Positions 33,176 to 45,450 of a DNA stretch of 64,000 nt are shown piece after piece. The position numbers were made by a program, and so were the translations under genes. The stretch's first letter is position 1. Every line of letters starts with the position of its first letter. The stretch comes from Lathyrus oleraceus. Lineage: Eukaryota; Streptophyta; Magnoliopsida; Fabales; Fabaceae. The DNA lies in assembly GCF_024323335.1 (NCBI RefSeq), contig NC_066584.1, positions 420,771,819 to 420,835,818 of the forward strand, read 5' to 3'. The notes beneath the pieces are model-generated. The model saw only the letters and a program-made list of their open reading frames with translations. It had not been told where the DNA came from and did not search any database.

Positions 33176-36100
33176 TGTAAGACCCCAATTTTGGCCCTAA
33201 GATCCCTCATGGCCCATATCATATCATATCATGGCCTCAAGGATCATTGCATGCCCTAGCTTCCCTCCTAGTGGGTAGGTTGCCTTGTGAGTTGATTCTT
33301 GATCACCAAGCATGTCTTGCATTTGTATATCTTTGCTTTTCATATGTTTACTAACCAAAAAGTACAAAAATATTGTCAGCTAACCATGTTACTTGCAGAT
33401 GAAGCAACCATCAGCAATTAGGTCAAAATCAGTCAAAGTCAGTCATTGCAATGGATGGTGGCCATTCTTGCAGAATTTGGGCACCATGATCAATAATCAA
33501 GAGTTCATATATGTTTTGATATCATTTGGGATCAAGATCTCAAGGAATTAGGGTTTGGAATTCATCAGAAGGTGCTTCAGTCAAGCAAAACCCTAGAAAG
33601 TCAAACTTGGTCAACTGTCCATTTAATCAGTGATTTGGTGATGGGATTTGGTCTGAGAGGTCTCATTCATGCCTATACAAGCTTCATATATCATGTCAAA
33701 CATCATCATGGAAGAATTTGAAGTCAAACAGAAAATTTCCAAAAATAGAAACTTGACCTGTAATTCAAATTTGCCAAAAATGGAAACTTCTTGATCCTAA
33801 ACTTACATCATGATACAAGCTTCAAATGAATTTTTGCCCAACATGAAAGTTGAAGATCTTGTTCTCCCATTTCCAAAAAGTCCAAGAACTCTCAATTCCC
33901 ATGTATGGTTGGCAAGATATGATCAATTCAATCTCAAAAATTTGTGAACTTCAAAAGGCCATATCTCTCAAACCATTTGGCCAAAATTGGTGAGGTTTTT
34001 TCCAACAAACCACATTTAACCTCCTCTTTCCAAAAATGTAAATTTCATGTGCCAAAACATTGCCAATCAAAATGGCACTTTTGAACCTAGCATGTTTAAT
34101 TTCAAGTGAGGTGCAATTTTGACTTTTTGAATTATTCATTTTCCATTCAAGTGGCCAATTGGGATTGTTTTAGGACCTCATTTCTGACTTGTGCAAGGCC
34201 CAAACTCGGCCAGACCACACACCCCATGTGCATATGGTGGAAAATTAGCAAATGGCAAAGTTGCTTCATTTGGGATAACCTTGATTAGCACCTTCATTAG
34301 CAATGCAAAACAGAAGTATATAACTTCATTTTCTGTCCATTCAACCCTAGGGGCAGCCTCACAAACATCAGAAAAACTCATTCTCTCTCAATTTTGATTT
34401 TTCACATCTTTGCATTTCTGACCAAAAACTTCAAAAGACTTGAGCATCCCTTGTTTGCTTCATCATCTGGCCAACATTGTAAGCTCATTTCAAGCATAAA
34501 ACACCAACTGTAGCTGCAGCATCGTGTTCTGTTTTTCTTCAAGCTTCAGCCATGGCAAGTGTTGATTCAAGTTGGATTTGAGTTGTTCGAGCCAAGTTTC
34601 TTCAAGAATCCATCAATATCAACCACATGGAGCACCTGTTTGAGCTTGCATCATCCAAATAACCACTGCTTCACTCTTTTCTTCAAATCCAAGTAAGTTT
34701 TCGATCTCCTCTATTTCCAAAATCATGAGATGTTTCTGGTAGGTCTTTTGATGCTGATTCCATTGAACTTTGTCTCACTTAAAATGGTTGTGTCATGCAT
34801 GAGAAATCTGGATTTTAATTTGTATGCTCAAATATGTTTTTAGTCGATTTGCTTTGATGGTGTTGATTTAATGAAAACCATGTTTGGATTATGCATGTGC
34901 TTGGTTCATTTGTTCGAATGGTGTGCTTAATTGTTGTTTCTGGGCGTTTTGAAATTTTCGATTTGAATGTTGATGATGAAGTTCACTGTTGATGATAAAC
35001 CCTAATTATTTTCCAGCAAACCTGGGTTTCACGTATTGCATGTGCATTGACACTGCTCTATTGGTGACAACCAATCAGAACATTTGGTTTTTACTCCCTG
35101 TGCGCAGCGTTTTGATTAATGAGGTTGTTAATTACCATTGTGCCATCGGTCAACACTTTGACCACTAAACCATGTTCATCTTGTTCATTTGTTCCAAATT
35201 CATTCCTCATCTTACAAAAATCATAACTCGTGCATTTCAAATCCAAAATTCATGAAATTTTTTTCATCATGCCCTGTTTGATCTCTAGTTTTTTATCATG
35301 ATTTTTGCTGATTTTTTGGATGGCTGGATTTTTAATGGCATTAGGGTTTTGCTCATGTATGCATATTTTGTACATCTTACCAATTCAATTGTGAAATGAT
35401 GAGGATATATCCAATGACCCTGAAATTTTTTGTGCTTAATCTACACTCATCCATGGTTATTTTGATGTAAATTTCATGAATTTATCTTATCTGGTTGTTA
35501 AGATATGAATTTTTGAAGTTGGGTGTGACAATTTGTGTCACACCAATGATATGCAATTTCATGATTTTTGTTGACATGCTTCTTGACCTCCAATTGATCT
35601 GAAATTTTGCATGAACCTACTCCTGGATGTCTAGTTTACATGTGAATTTTATTGGAATTAATTGTGGCATTTTCCAATTGATTGAGATTTTTGTCCCCTG
35701 TTTGACCAAAATGTTGACTTGTGTGATACATGTTGCCATTTCCTTTGTGAAATTCTCATACTTTATTGGATGATCATGAAATTTTACATGTGCATACTAG
35801 ACATCCTAAGCTTTTCCATGGTGTTGATCCCATTCATTTATCATTTGTTATCACTGACTTATGAATTTTTGAAGATGATGCATGTTTGGTTGACTTCTTT
35901 GAGCATGCTTAAACTTGCTTTGACTTTCTGATTTTAATTGACCATCTTCCCATGATCCAAATGAGCTGAAATTTTATATGCATGACATGTTATGGATTGT
36001 GATTGACCATGATTTATTTGCTGATTTTTGGAATTGATTATGATTGCTTTTGATACAAGTCTTGCTGTTGACTTCTATGAGCTTTCATTTGCCATGCTTT

Positions 36101-38703
36101 GACTTCCTTTGCTTATGAAATCATGATGATGAATGATATGAATGTGGGACCAATTGAGTTTGCTTCTTGATTGTTTAAACTTGATTTTGGTTGACTATCC
36201 CTTGCTGTTTTGACTTTCTCATTCATTTTCGACCCTAGGCTTGTCCTAGTGGTCCTGTGGCTTATGATTGAGTTCATTGTTTCAGGTTAAGCACAAATGC
36301 TTCAAAGAGAACAATCCAAATTTGATTAAGCTTGATTGTTTATCATGAGCTAACCTCTTTGTTTTGTAGGTGGCTTGACTCATATGATTTGAGTCTTGTG
36401 CTTTGCACATTCATCTGATTATGTTGACTGTTAATTCTATTCTCATTTTGCTTTAACTTTTGAATTGTGTACTGATTTGTTTGACTATTTCAGGTACCAT
36501 TAGTTGCTTAGTTCTTTGAACTTGCTTTGCTTTGCTTTAATAGCAATTTGCTTTGAGGTATAATTCTTTTTCTTCATGTAGTCTGGAAGACCTGGCCTGT
36601 TATTTGGCCAGGCAACTGTCTGAAGTCCTCCTTAAGAGGCAATGCTTGTGTGTGTTTACTTTTGTCCCAAGCAGGAAAAGTCCTTCAAATAAGGCAATTG
36701 GTAGATCAAAGAGATAAGCAACCTATCTCCTACTATTCTGTGAATCTTCTCCTTGCTCCCATTACATGGTTGTAGCATTGAGACCTTAGCCCAAGATCTA
36801 TAGAGTCTAATATGTGGAGAGAGTTCCATCTTTCTGAACTCCCACACCTTCTGATATTCAAATGCTCTCCCTGACCAGGGATAAGAGCAATGAGGCACAC
36901 CCCTCATACCCTTTCATCTGCTTCACCTTAGCCCCTCAATGGCAAGGTTAAGAGCACCTGTGACCCTATTCCAGTTGGCTTCAATGCCTAACCCTTTTGT
37001 ATGAGCCTCATTGTTTGGTTATAGTGTGTGCTGATTGACGTCATTGATTGCTTGTTGTTTCATATGCCCATGCTTGCTTGCTTGCTTTGTGCACTCATCA
37101 TCATTTATTGCTCATCAATGCATGATCATCTCATTTGTCTTTGTGACTTATCATTGCTGTTTACCCATTGAGGACAATTGTAAGACCATCCCTTGGCCAT
37201 TGCTCCTATGATATGGAAGTGAGTATAAGACCATCACCTTGGCCACTCATCTTATCTTTGCTTGATGCATTTGATTGTATGTGAGGATGCAATTATAAGT
37301 CCCTGTAAGTTGGCATTTGCTTTCCTATGATCACATGTTGTTTTGTTTGTTTGTATGTGAGGATACAACTGTAAGTCCCTGCAAGTTGGCATTTGTATTC
37401 CTAGGACCATACTGTGGAGGTTAGAGTAAGCCCAGACAAATTGGCATCTGACATCCATGTTTTGCTTTTGTTTGTTTATGTGAGGATGCAATTATAAGTC
37501 CCTGCAAGTTGGCATTTGTATTCCTAGGATCATATGTTGGATATTGGTATAAGTCCAGCCAGATTGGCATCCGGTATCCAAGTTTCTTTTTGTTTTAGGA
37601 GATTAGTGTAAGACCATTGAGTGGCTTCTGATATCCAGTTCTGTTTTAGGAGATTGGTATAAGCCCAGTGATTGGCATCCGGTATCCGCCTCTGTTGACT
37701 TTCTTCTTTGTTCATTTGTTATTATCCATTGCTTATTCCAAAGGACACACTTGAATCATCTTCTATATGATTTCAAGAGGTGAACCTTCTAAGAAGTTTT
37801 ACAATCCATCTTCATCCATTCATCCCCATTATGTCCTAAACCTTTTCACACATTACTTTTCAAACTTGACATAGATATTGTGCAAACGTCTTCATGTTTT
37901 CAAACTAAAAACCTGGACCCCAAGTCCTTGACTTTTTTCAAACCCCATTTCATAATACTTCTTTCAAATCAATCTTAATCATACTTTGACTCTACTTTCA
38001 TAATCACAATCAATTAACTTCACCCATTCACTTGTTTTGGCTTTGTCCATTGTTAATCTTTTCATGCATTAGCCATAGGTTTCAATTATCATTGTGGTTG
38101 ATGTAAACCTCACCCTATCCTTAGTGAGTCGACAGTAAGACTTCCGTACTGAAGACGGGGCTAACCCCTCTAGTACGTCGAAGCTATCCTCGCATGGTGG
38201 ATGTTGGTTTTGGTCGAGTGTTCTCCCATTGATAATGAAAAGCCTCAGTGCTATTGTGTTTAAAATTGAATCCACCAACTTTTGGAAATCTTTTAGCCGA
38301 ACTACGGCGTTTTGATCCTTACCTTTGATGGAAGGTACGTAGGCAGCGGGTTCATCCGTTCAAACCCAATAAAAATTGTATATTCTTTTCTCATCATCCC
38401 AATCATGTTTGCACAATACTTATGTCATAACAAATAACAATCTTTTACAACAAGTGTGAAAAGGGCTCCCTAGGAGTACCTAGGACGTGATGGGTGCCTA
38501 ACACCTTCCCATTGCGTAATTTACCCCTTACCCAGACTCTCTGATCTTTTTATTAGTTTTCTACGTGTAAAACTTCTTAGGCTTTTGTTCGCTTTTTAGC
38601 CAGTCCTTTGGATAAATAAAAGTGCGGTGGCGACTCGAAAATCATTGTATCTCTTGCTTATGATTTAATCGATAGATCATATAGCGACGAATACACCGCT
38701 ACA
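33176..38703 (+). repeat. 5' LTR of element D
   Basis: 5528 bp, TGTAAGACC to CGCTACA. Contains direct repeats of GTAAGTCC...TTGGCAT type (37278-37690), one unit closed by TTGGATA/TATCCAA arms, and CCGAACTACGGCG...GGTACGTAGGCAG near 38291-38345. Small ORFs inside are duplicated exactly in the other LTR and are not genes. Confidence 0.96.
34316..34324 (+). promoter_or_regulatory. TATA box candidate in element D 5' LTR
   Basis: GTATATAAC about 1.14 kb into the LTR, aligned with the TATA boxes of the A and B LTRs. The 3' LTR copy is at about 47174-47182. Confidence 0.55.
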
Positions 38704-38708
38704 GAAAA

Positions 38709-38726
38709 GTGGCGACTCTGCTGGGG
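38709..38726 (+). other. Primer binding site of element D
   Basis: TGGCGACTCTGCTGGGGA, five bases after the LTR end; identical to the A PBS. Confidence 0.88.
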
Positions 38727-39889
38727 AAGACCTCACCAGAATCTCTGGTTGTATTGCCTACTTTTCACCCTTGTTGTGCTATATTGTTATCTGTTATTTG
38801 ACATATTTTTGTACAATTTGGGATCACTTTATTGATTGTAATGCTTGAATTGCTTGATATACAATTGCTGTTTGCTTTGGTGATCTGTGAGATGAGTTCT
38901 ATACCCGAACTCGAGTGCACTCTAGGATAGGAGAATGGCATAGTCTTGTTGACTGGTGTGGAGTATTCCTTAGCCAGTTGACTTGCGAGCCCATTCACTT
39001 GGTGGAGGTCATGTTGGATTAATAATGTCACACAAGTTATTTGTGGTTAGGCATTATTCTTTCAATCATGTTCCGCAGAAGCCAAGGACCTTAGTTTACC
39101 AAACCCATCTTGGCCTATTTTTAGGACCGTAGTGCGGAGGTCGTTCAGATGTCAGTTCTGATACGATTGTTACGCGATACTACACTCATAAGAGTTTCTC
39201 TTGAGAATATTCTTGGAATATGAGTATTCGTTCCTCCGATAATATTCGAAAGATGGAACGATGATTATGGGAACCTCTGATAGAACATGTCTGGCAGGTT
39301 TAAACCCTAGTACACTCCCTTTGGGTGGTTCTTAACCGAGACTCCATGCTCGTGACTCTCAACAAACCCGTGATTCGTGGTTGAGTCGTTCAAACATTGT
39401 TAATATCAATGGATCCCGGTTCAGGTGTAAAACCTAAAATCCACCAAAGCGGCTGGTTGATATTAAGGATGTCCGAACCGGTTCATGTACCGTTAATATC
39501 AATGGAACTTGGGTGTCGATAAGGTGAAAACCTAAATCCACCAAAATGGATGATTGATATTAGGGATACAATGAGCTTTCCCACGACCTTTGTTTGGTGT
39601 GCCTTGCTTGATCCTTGAGTGTGATTGTTGCATTCATGCATTCACGCATTCATCCGCATTCATGTCATCAGAAAAAAGAAAATTTTCAAGGAACTCAAAG
39701 GAGTTTATTTGCAAAAAATTTCAAAACATGAAAAAACCGGGAAAATTTTTTCACCTGATATATCTGATGAGATATTCTCATACATGATCAAAATGCTTAA
39801 ACATTTCAAAGTTTGCAAATAAAACCTTCGAGTTCCTTTGAAATAAAAAACAAGCATATGCACAAACACTTCATGTATCATTTGCATAA
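38727..39889 (+). other. Leader of element D with TTAATATCAA inverted repeats
   Basis: Non-coding. Two similar ~90-bp units each carry facing arms: TTAATATCAA/TTGATATTAA (39400-39409, 39457-39466) and TTAATATCAA/TTGATATTA (39493-39502, 39554-39562). ORF1 is absent: the leader runs directly into the spacer homologous to the C ORF1-gag spacer. Confidence 0.7.
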
Positions 39890-40079
39890 GCAGGTGTTTT
39901 GTTCCGGTCTCCCTTCCAGTGGTCTGACCCTGCGATCTTCAGTTATTTTGGAGACGCACTTTGCCGGTACTATACCAGAGCTGATTCTGCCAGATTGATG
40001 GATCATCCTGAGCAAGAGAATTGTGAACTCGAGGAGGATTTTGCCAGACTAAGTACTATTGATGGATTTATTCCTGGTT
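39890..40079 (+). pseudogene. gag start remnant, element D
   Basis: Matches the pre-gag spacer and first gag codons of C (MDHPEQENCELEEDFARL versus MDHLEQENCELKEEVARL), then ends abruptly at a deletion junction at about 40065-40090. All capsid and zinc knuckle sequence is gone. Confidence 0.75.
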
Positions 40080-40285
40080 AATCGATCCCGAGCTGGCATT
40101 GGCTACTGTTCTGGGGCACTTAAGGAGCAAGGTTTGTTCGCAAGTGGAGGATTCATCCATGCCGATCAACCTGAAGAAGCTGCTGCTATCTTAGAAGAGG
40201 ATGCAGAGGACGTGAACAATTTTGTTATTCCTGGTGGTGTCTGCCACAATTGGGTCGCTGTGGATGTTCCTACGGTCATTCATAA
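40080..40285 (+). pseudogene. Protease C-terminal remnant, element D
   Basis: Encodes the post-protease tail also seen in C (GLFASGGFIHADQ, AAAILEEDAED, NFVIPGG, NWVAVDVPTVIHKS). The catalytic DTG region is deleted. Confidence 0.8.
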
Positions 40286-40558
40286 GTCAGCGTGATTTGT
40301 TCACTTTGTGCAAAACCCTTCTCCCATGCCAAAAGGAGAAGTGATGACATTGTTGGCAAAGCATATATACAATGATGTTTTCATTCAATTAATGCATTGC
40401 TAAACATTTGTTTTTCCGTTTGTTTTCACTTTTTGCTTTTTGCATGAAATCAGTGATCACAAAAAACCATGAAAAACAAGAAAATAGCTTTTTCATCTGC
40501 ATAAATGATTTGCTTGTTTAAATTCAAAAGCTTTTCATTATCCAGAATCATTATGCAG
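40286..40558 (+). other. Protease/RT intron retained in element D
   Basis: Donor AA|GTCAGC and acceptor TTATGCAG|G, 273 bp; same phase and similar sequence to the C intron at 52688-52961. Its survival as genomic DNA shows the transposed RNA was unspliced. Confidence 0.7.
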
Positions 40559-40758
40559 GGATTTCTAAACCCATTGAACATAATGATCCAACGCCATCTC
40601 CCAATCTTGAATTCTTTGTATTCGAAGCCGAGGAAGATGATGTTGAAGGGGATTCCTGATGAGATTACCCAACTTCTTGAGCACCAAAGAGGCTCATTCA
40701 GCTGTATCATGAGAATCAGCAAACCAGTCAAACTGGGGCATTGCAAATGCAATCAAAT
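40559..40758 (+). pseudogene. RT N-terminal remnant, element D
   Basis: Nucleotide match to the start of the C RT exon (PIEHNDPTPSPN), with small indels that shift the frame; ends just before the A tract. Confidence 0.7.
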
Positions 40759-40759
40759 C

Positions 40760-40896
40760 AAAAAAAAAAAAAAAAAAAAAAAAAACCAAAAAAAAGAGGA
40801 GGGTGAAAAAGATAAAAAAGTCAAAAATCAGGAAATTTTTTTCAAATTTTTCCAAAAGAAAAAAAAAAGAAAAAATTATACCCTCAAGTCCCTAGT
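40760..40896 (+). repeat. A26 tract and A-rich filler at the pol deletion junction
   Basis: A run of 26 A at 40760-40785 is followed by A-rich sequence up to the integrase remnant. It sits exactly where RT, both RNase H domains and the integrase core are missing. Its purine bias resembles neither flank. Confidence 0.75.
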
Positions 40897-41233
40897 TGAC
40901 TGATGCTGAATGGATTCAAAATCGTTATGACCAACTGAATCTGATCGAAAGAAGCGATTAACTGCCATGTGCCATGGTCAGTTGTATCAGCAGAGAATGA
41001 AGAAAGCATTCGATAAGAAGGTCAAGCCTCGTGTGTTCCGAGAAGGTGACCTCGTGCTCAAGAAAGTTTTGTCTTTCGCGCCCGATTCCAGGGGCAAGTG
41101 GACTCCAAACTACGAGGGTCCATATGTTGTTAAGAGAGCCTTTTCAGGCGGAGCTTTGATGCTTACAACAATGGATGGGGAGGATTTCACTCGTCCTGTG
41201 AATTCAGATGCAGTCAAGAAATACTTTGCCTAA
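40897..41233 (+). pseudogene. Integrase C-terminal remnant, element D
   Basis: Starts within the homologue of LTEAEW.Q.RYDQLNLIE, has a frameshift at about 40955, then a clean frame 40967-41233 (CHGQLYQQRMKKAFDKKV to DAVKKYFA) nearly identical to C. It lacks the DDE core and cannot act as an integrase. Confidence 0.88.
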
Positions 41234-41460
41234 AAAAAAAGTATATGCAAATAAAAAAAAAATGAAAAAAACAGAATAGCTCCCTAAGTTGAAAACCCGA
41301 AAGGGCGGCTTAGGCAAAAATGAGCGTCTCGGTGGAGAACCCGCAAGGGTAATCCAGGCAAAAATTAGAGACTTGAAAAAAAGAGAATATTTGCATCCCG
41401 CTAGATTGAGTACCTCACTCCGGGGCAATCTAGGCAAAAATTAGGGATTTGGCAAGTAAC
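41234..41460 (+). repeat. Post-integrase hairpin run, element D
   Basis: TAAGTTG/CGGCTTA around CCCGAAAGGG, GTGGA/TCCA(GG) around CCCGCAAGGG, and CTAGATTG/CAATCTAG (about 41400-41435) with a longer loop. GGCAAAAATTAGGGA-type spacers follow. Confidence 0.7.
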
Positions 41461-41870
41461 TGCATCCTGACAAGACTTTCTGTTCATCAGTCGTCATTTC
41501 GTCAGAAGATTCTCGATTCGTCATCAACTAAAGCTTCGGATACATCGAGATTCAAATTGGTAGAGAAAGGATCATTATGTTCAATGTAGCCCTCTTCCAA
41601 TATATATCACTGATTTCAAATTTATACAGATCTATGGAGTCTTGCCATTTGCAAGCTACCATTCCATCAAATCAATTTGAGCTTTTTATCCAATTATTTG
41701 CACTCTTATTTGTTTCAATTCAACAAATGTTTTGCATGTTTTAAATTGATAAGATGTCATTGTTTTAAACAAATCAAATTTTTCAAAATATTGTTTTAAA
41801 CAAAGTGAACATTCACAATATTGAAAGGATACTCAAGAATATCTCAGTGCTCTCCCGAGGGTGGCATGAT
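41461..41870 (+). other. Unassigned A/T-rich stretch, element D
   Basis: No gene, no clear repeat beyond runs of ATGTTTTAAA-like sequence. Nothing recognised. Confidence 0.4.
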
Positions 41871-44170
41871 TTCCAACAGGTAAGACATTTGTTCATATTC
41901 CTGGTTTGGTGGTATCTTCTTTCTTCAGATCTTTGTTGGGGTTGTTCCTCAAACAAAGTTGTTGGTGGGGTTGTTCCCCAGTATAGTCGCAAGCAGAGTG
42001 TTGTTGAAGATTTCGTTTTCTCCAGCAACAATCTTCCCTAGCATGGATGCTTTTCTTGGGGAAGTCCCGGCGGTTGATTGGTTTGTCATCTTGGTGCCCC
42101 GTCACTTTCTCCATTGGGTCGTTTGCCCCAAACTTTATTTGTCTCCTCAGCACAGTTATGAGTATAGCTGTTACTGATATCCCCATTGGATTTGCGAGCA
42201 GAGTTGTTATCACTCTTCCCAGTGCAGTTGCCAGCGGAATTGTCTGTTCCTCAGCATGATCGCCTTCTTTTTGAAAGACTCGGTAGGTCAGCGGTTTGAT
42301 ACCCGGTACTTTACCTTTTCCCCGGCGAAGTCGTCTGCGGAATTGTTGCTATCTCTCCATCAGAGTTTTTCTCTTCAGCAGAGCAGGATTTATTTTCCTA
42401 CTTAGTGGATGATTTGGGTTGACATCCCAGTTTTTCATCCATCTTTTCCTCGGCGTAGTCTGCAGAGCGTTTGTTGTGGCAGTTTTGCCTGTTGATTGCT
42501 CCTTCAATCCCCAGTATGGTCGGATGATGGCTCTAGCATCCCGAGAACGGATTGATTCCCTGACTGCTTGTGATCCCCAGTAGAGTGGCTTATATTGCAG
42601 AATCTACTTGTTGTGATCAGTTTGCTGTGTATATTCTCCCCGAGTGGAGTGATTTGTTGCAGAATCGACTTGCGTTATCTGTCTTCCCTCAGTGGGTTGT
42701 TCCCCAAGAGAGTAGCTGACAGTTTTCCCCAATAGAGTTGCCTATGCAGTTAGATTCTATTTGGATGATATCATTCTCCCTCAGTGGGTTGTTCCCCAGC
42801 GGAGTTATGTGGAGTTGCTTCTACAGCAGTTCGTGCTTGTGCAATGCACCTTTTGTTTCTCAGTTGACACTGAGATCCCTTGCAGATATCTTGGGTTTTC
42901 TCTTGTTCCCCTACAGATTCGTCTTGGTGGCTGTTTTGCCCGTCGTGACTTTCTGTACCCTGATTGGGTTGTTTCCTGATATCTCTGACCCTCTGCTTCT
43001 TCAGCAGTACCCGCAGATCTTTGCTTTACAGCATGTAGATCTCCGCATATTGGCTCTCCAGCTGGTTTTCCCCTGGAAGTATAATACCGGGCGTTTGGTT
43101 CCTGGACCTGTTCGTGTTAGAATTGTCTGTTTTGTCAGCATTCATCAAGCATAAATCACGCATATTCATGCATATTCATAAAACATTCAGATATTCATGT
43201 TGCATTTCTTGCCATATATCCTTTGATTGTTGTTCCCTGCTTTTGGGTGATACAGATCTCTTTACAGGTCCCCCCAAGCAGATGTTGGGTGTTAAAATCT
43301 CTCCATATAGAGTTAGCCCCATAAGCAGAAAGTGTTGGTCTTTCCTCCTGCAGTTCCCCACCGAGATATATCCTCGTGGATGACGGTTTCTTCCGTTTCC
43401 TCCCAACACCTATATTGGGATGGATTTTCCTATTTGAGTTATATCCTCATTAGGACGTGTCTTGATTCAGTCTGCCTTTTCGGATTATTCCCGAATTGGC
43501 TATTTGTCAAATGTCTTGTGCTTCCCAGTGGGTTGTTCCCCAGCGGAGTAGTTTTGGGCCTCTACCCTCATACCGGTAGCTATAAGTCCTATTTTTCCTG
43601 GCTTTCTTGACAGAATTTGTGGTTATACACCTTTTATTCCCCAGCCAGAGTTGTTGGTTTCCTACCTAACAGTCGGTAGTTGTAAATCCTATTTTCCTGC
43701 TCTCCAGCAGTTTGTGGTTTGTCATAAACCCTATCTTGTTTCCCGTGCGGATTTGTGATTTGTTCTATCCCCACGCGGAGTTGTTGGTCTTCTACCCCGT
43801 ATTCGGTAGATGTAAACCCTAATTTTGTGGTTATCCCCACCATCTTTTGGCCTTCTGCCTACAAACCAGCAGTCGTAAGTCCTATCTTTGCGGTTTTTCT
43901 ACAAATCGGTAGTCATAAACCCTGTTTTCTCCACTTGCAGAGTTAACTTTGTTGTTCATCCCAACCGATGACAATTTCCCTTGTGGGTTATCTTCATCTA
44001 GTTCTTGATGTTGATTTTCCTTTGCTTAGATAAGTTGCTCAGATCAGCACTTATATCCCCAGCAAGTCTTTTGCGGATAATTGCCGTATGCTAGCAATTT
44101 TATCCCCAGCGGGTCCTTTCACCTTGTGTCAGTGATTGTGTTCCCCGGATCTTTGATTTTCATCAATGAA
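41871..44170 (+). repeat. CCCCAGCGGAGT-type repeat field, element D
   Basis: More than 20 dispersed copies close to TTCCCCAGCGGAGTTG (about 42793, 43531, 43637, 43770) plus weaker forms such as ATCCCCAGTAGAGTGG (42571). In 43550-43920 there are also CTACC...GGTAG palindromes, one changed to CTGC...GCAG, each followed by GTAAACCCT-like sequence. Confidence 0.75.
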
Positions 44171-45450
44171 TCCTCAGCAGATTGTCTTTCATTTACCCTT
44201 TTGTTGGTAATGTCTGTTGCTCCTTTTGATTGGTCATCATTATATACCTAATTTGGTATCCCGATGCCTTTCTTTTCGGTTGATTTATCCTTTATTAACC
44301 CAGTAACCGGTTGTGGATAATCTTCCATGCGAGTATATTATTCACGGTCTGCCGGTAATGAATAATATATCTCATGCACTCCTCAGTCAAAGCCTTTCGT
44401 GTTTCCCTGGTCGAGTAAGATTCGTTATTTCCCTCTGCGGAATCGAATATTTCTCTCTTGTCGGATAATTGCCGGATGCTTGCAATTTATCCCTTTGAGT
44501 TGTCTTTCGTTTACCCGGATGCTTGGTATCGATTGTCTCTCTTTTTGGTTAGTCACCTATTATATACTTCGGTATCTCTGGTGTCTTTTCCTTTCGAGTA
44601 TATTATTCACGGTCTGCCGGTAATGAATAATATGTCTCATGCGCTCTTTAGTTGGAATCCTTTGTTGATTTTCCCCAGCTGAGCAAGATTCGTATTCTTT
44701 GTAGAATCGAATATCCATCCTTTAACCAGTTTGTGTTTTGGATGATGAGTGTTTTGGAAGTGAAATCCAATTCACGTTTCGGTAGATCACCTATTATATA
44801 CCCAGTAACCGGTATCTCTGGTGTTTCTTACCATGCGAGTTTATTATCTACGTTCTGACGGTAATAGATAATACATCTCATGCGAGTTTCTTATCCACGG
44901 TCTACCGGTAATGGATATTGTATCTCATGCACTCTTTGGGTTTGTGTCCCCAGTTGAGTAAGATTCGTTTTCCCGTTGTGGATTCGAATGCCCATCCTGT
45001 AAGTCGATTTGCTTTTTCAAGCCCTCCTTTCGGATGATGAGTGTTTTGGAAGTGAAATCCAATTCACGTTTTCGGTAGATCACCTATTATATACCCAGTA
45101 ACCGGTATCTCTGGTGTTTCTTACCATGCGAGTTTATTATCTACGTTCTGACGGTAATAGATAATATGTCTCATGAGAGTATTCTATCTACGTTCTGACG
45201 GTAATGGATATTATATCTCGTTCACTCTTGGGTCAATCCTTTGTTGCTTTCCCCTCGGAGTAAGATTCGTATTCTTTGTAGAATCGAATATCCATCCTAT
45301 AAACAAGTTTGCTTTTCTAGCTCTCTTCAGGATGATGAGTGTTTTGGAAGTGAAATCCAATTCACGCTTTGGTCGGTCACCTATTATATACCCAGTAACC
45401 GGTATCCTTGGTGTTCCCTCCTTTCTGCTCCCTATTATGACCTCGGTCCC
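44171..45450 (+). repeat. Nested-loop hairpins within 200-330-bp tandem repeats, element D
   Basis: Six palindromes with 14-nt inner loops: TATATTATTCA/TGAATAATATA (44334-44369), the same at 44599-44633, TATTATCTA/TAGATAATA (44842-44873 and 45135-45166), TATCCA/TGGATA (44892-44917) and TATCTA/TGGATA (45185-45210). The inner loop is CGG-TCTG-CCG-GTAA or CGT-TCTG-ACG-GTAA, itself a paired minihairpin. Between them lies a repeated block with GAAATCCAATTCACG, CCTATTATATACCC and AGTAACCGGTATC. Confidence 0.82.

Noticed and set aside
34106..34397. Identical small ORFs at 34106-34397 and 46964-47279 suggesting a duplicated gene
   Set aside because: They are the two LTR copies of element D around its TATA box.
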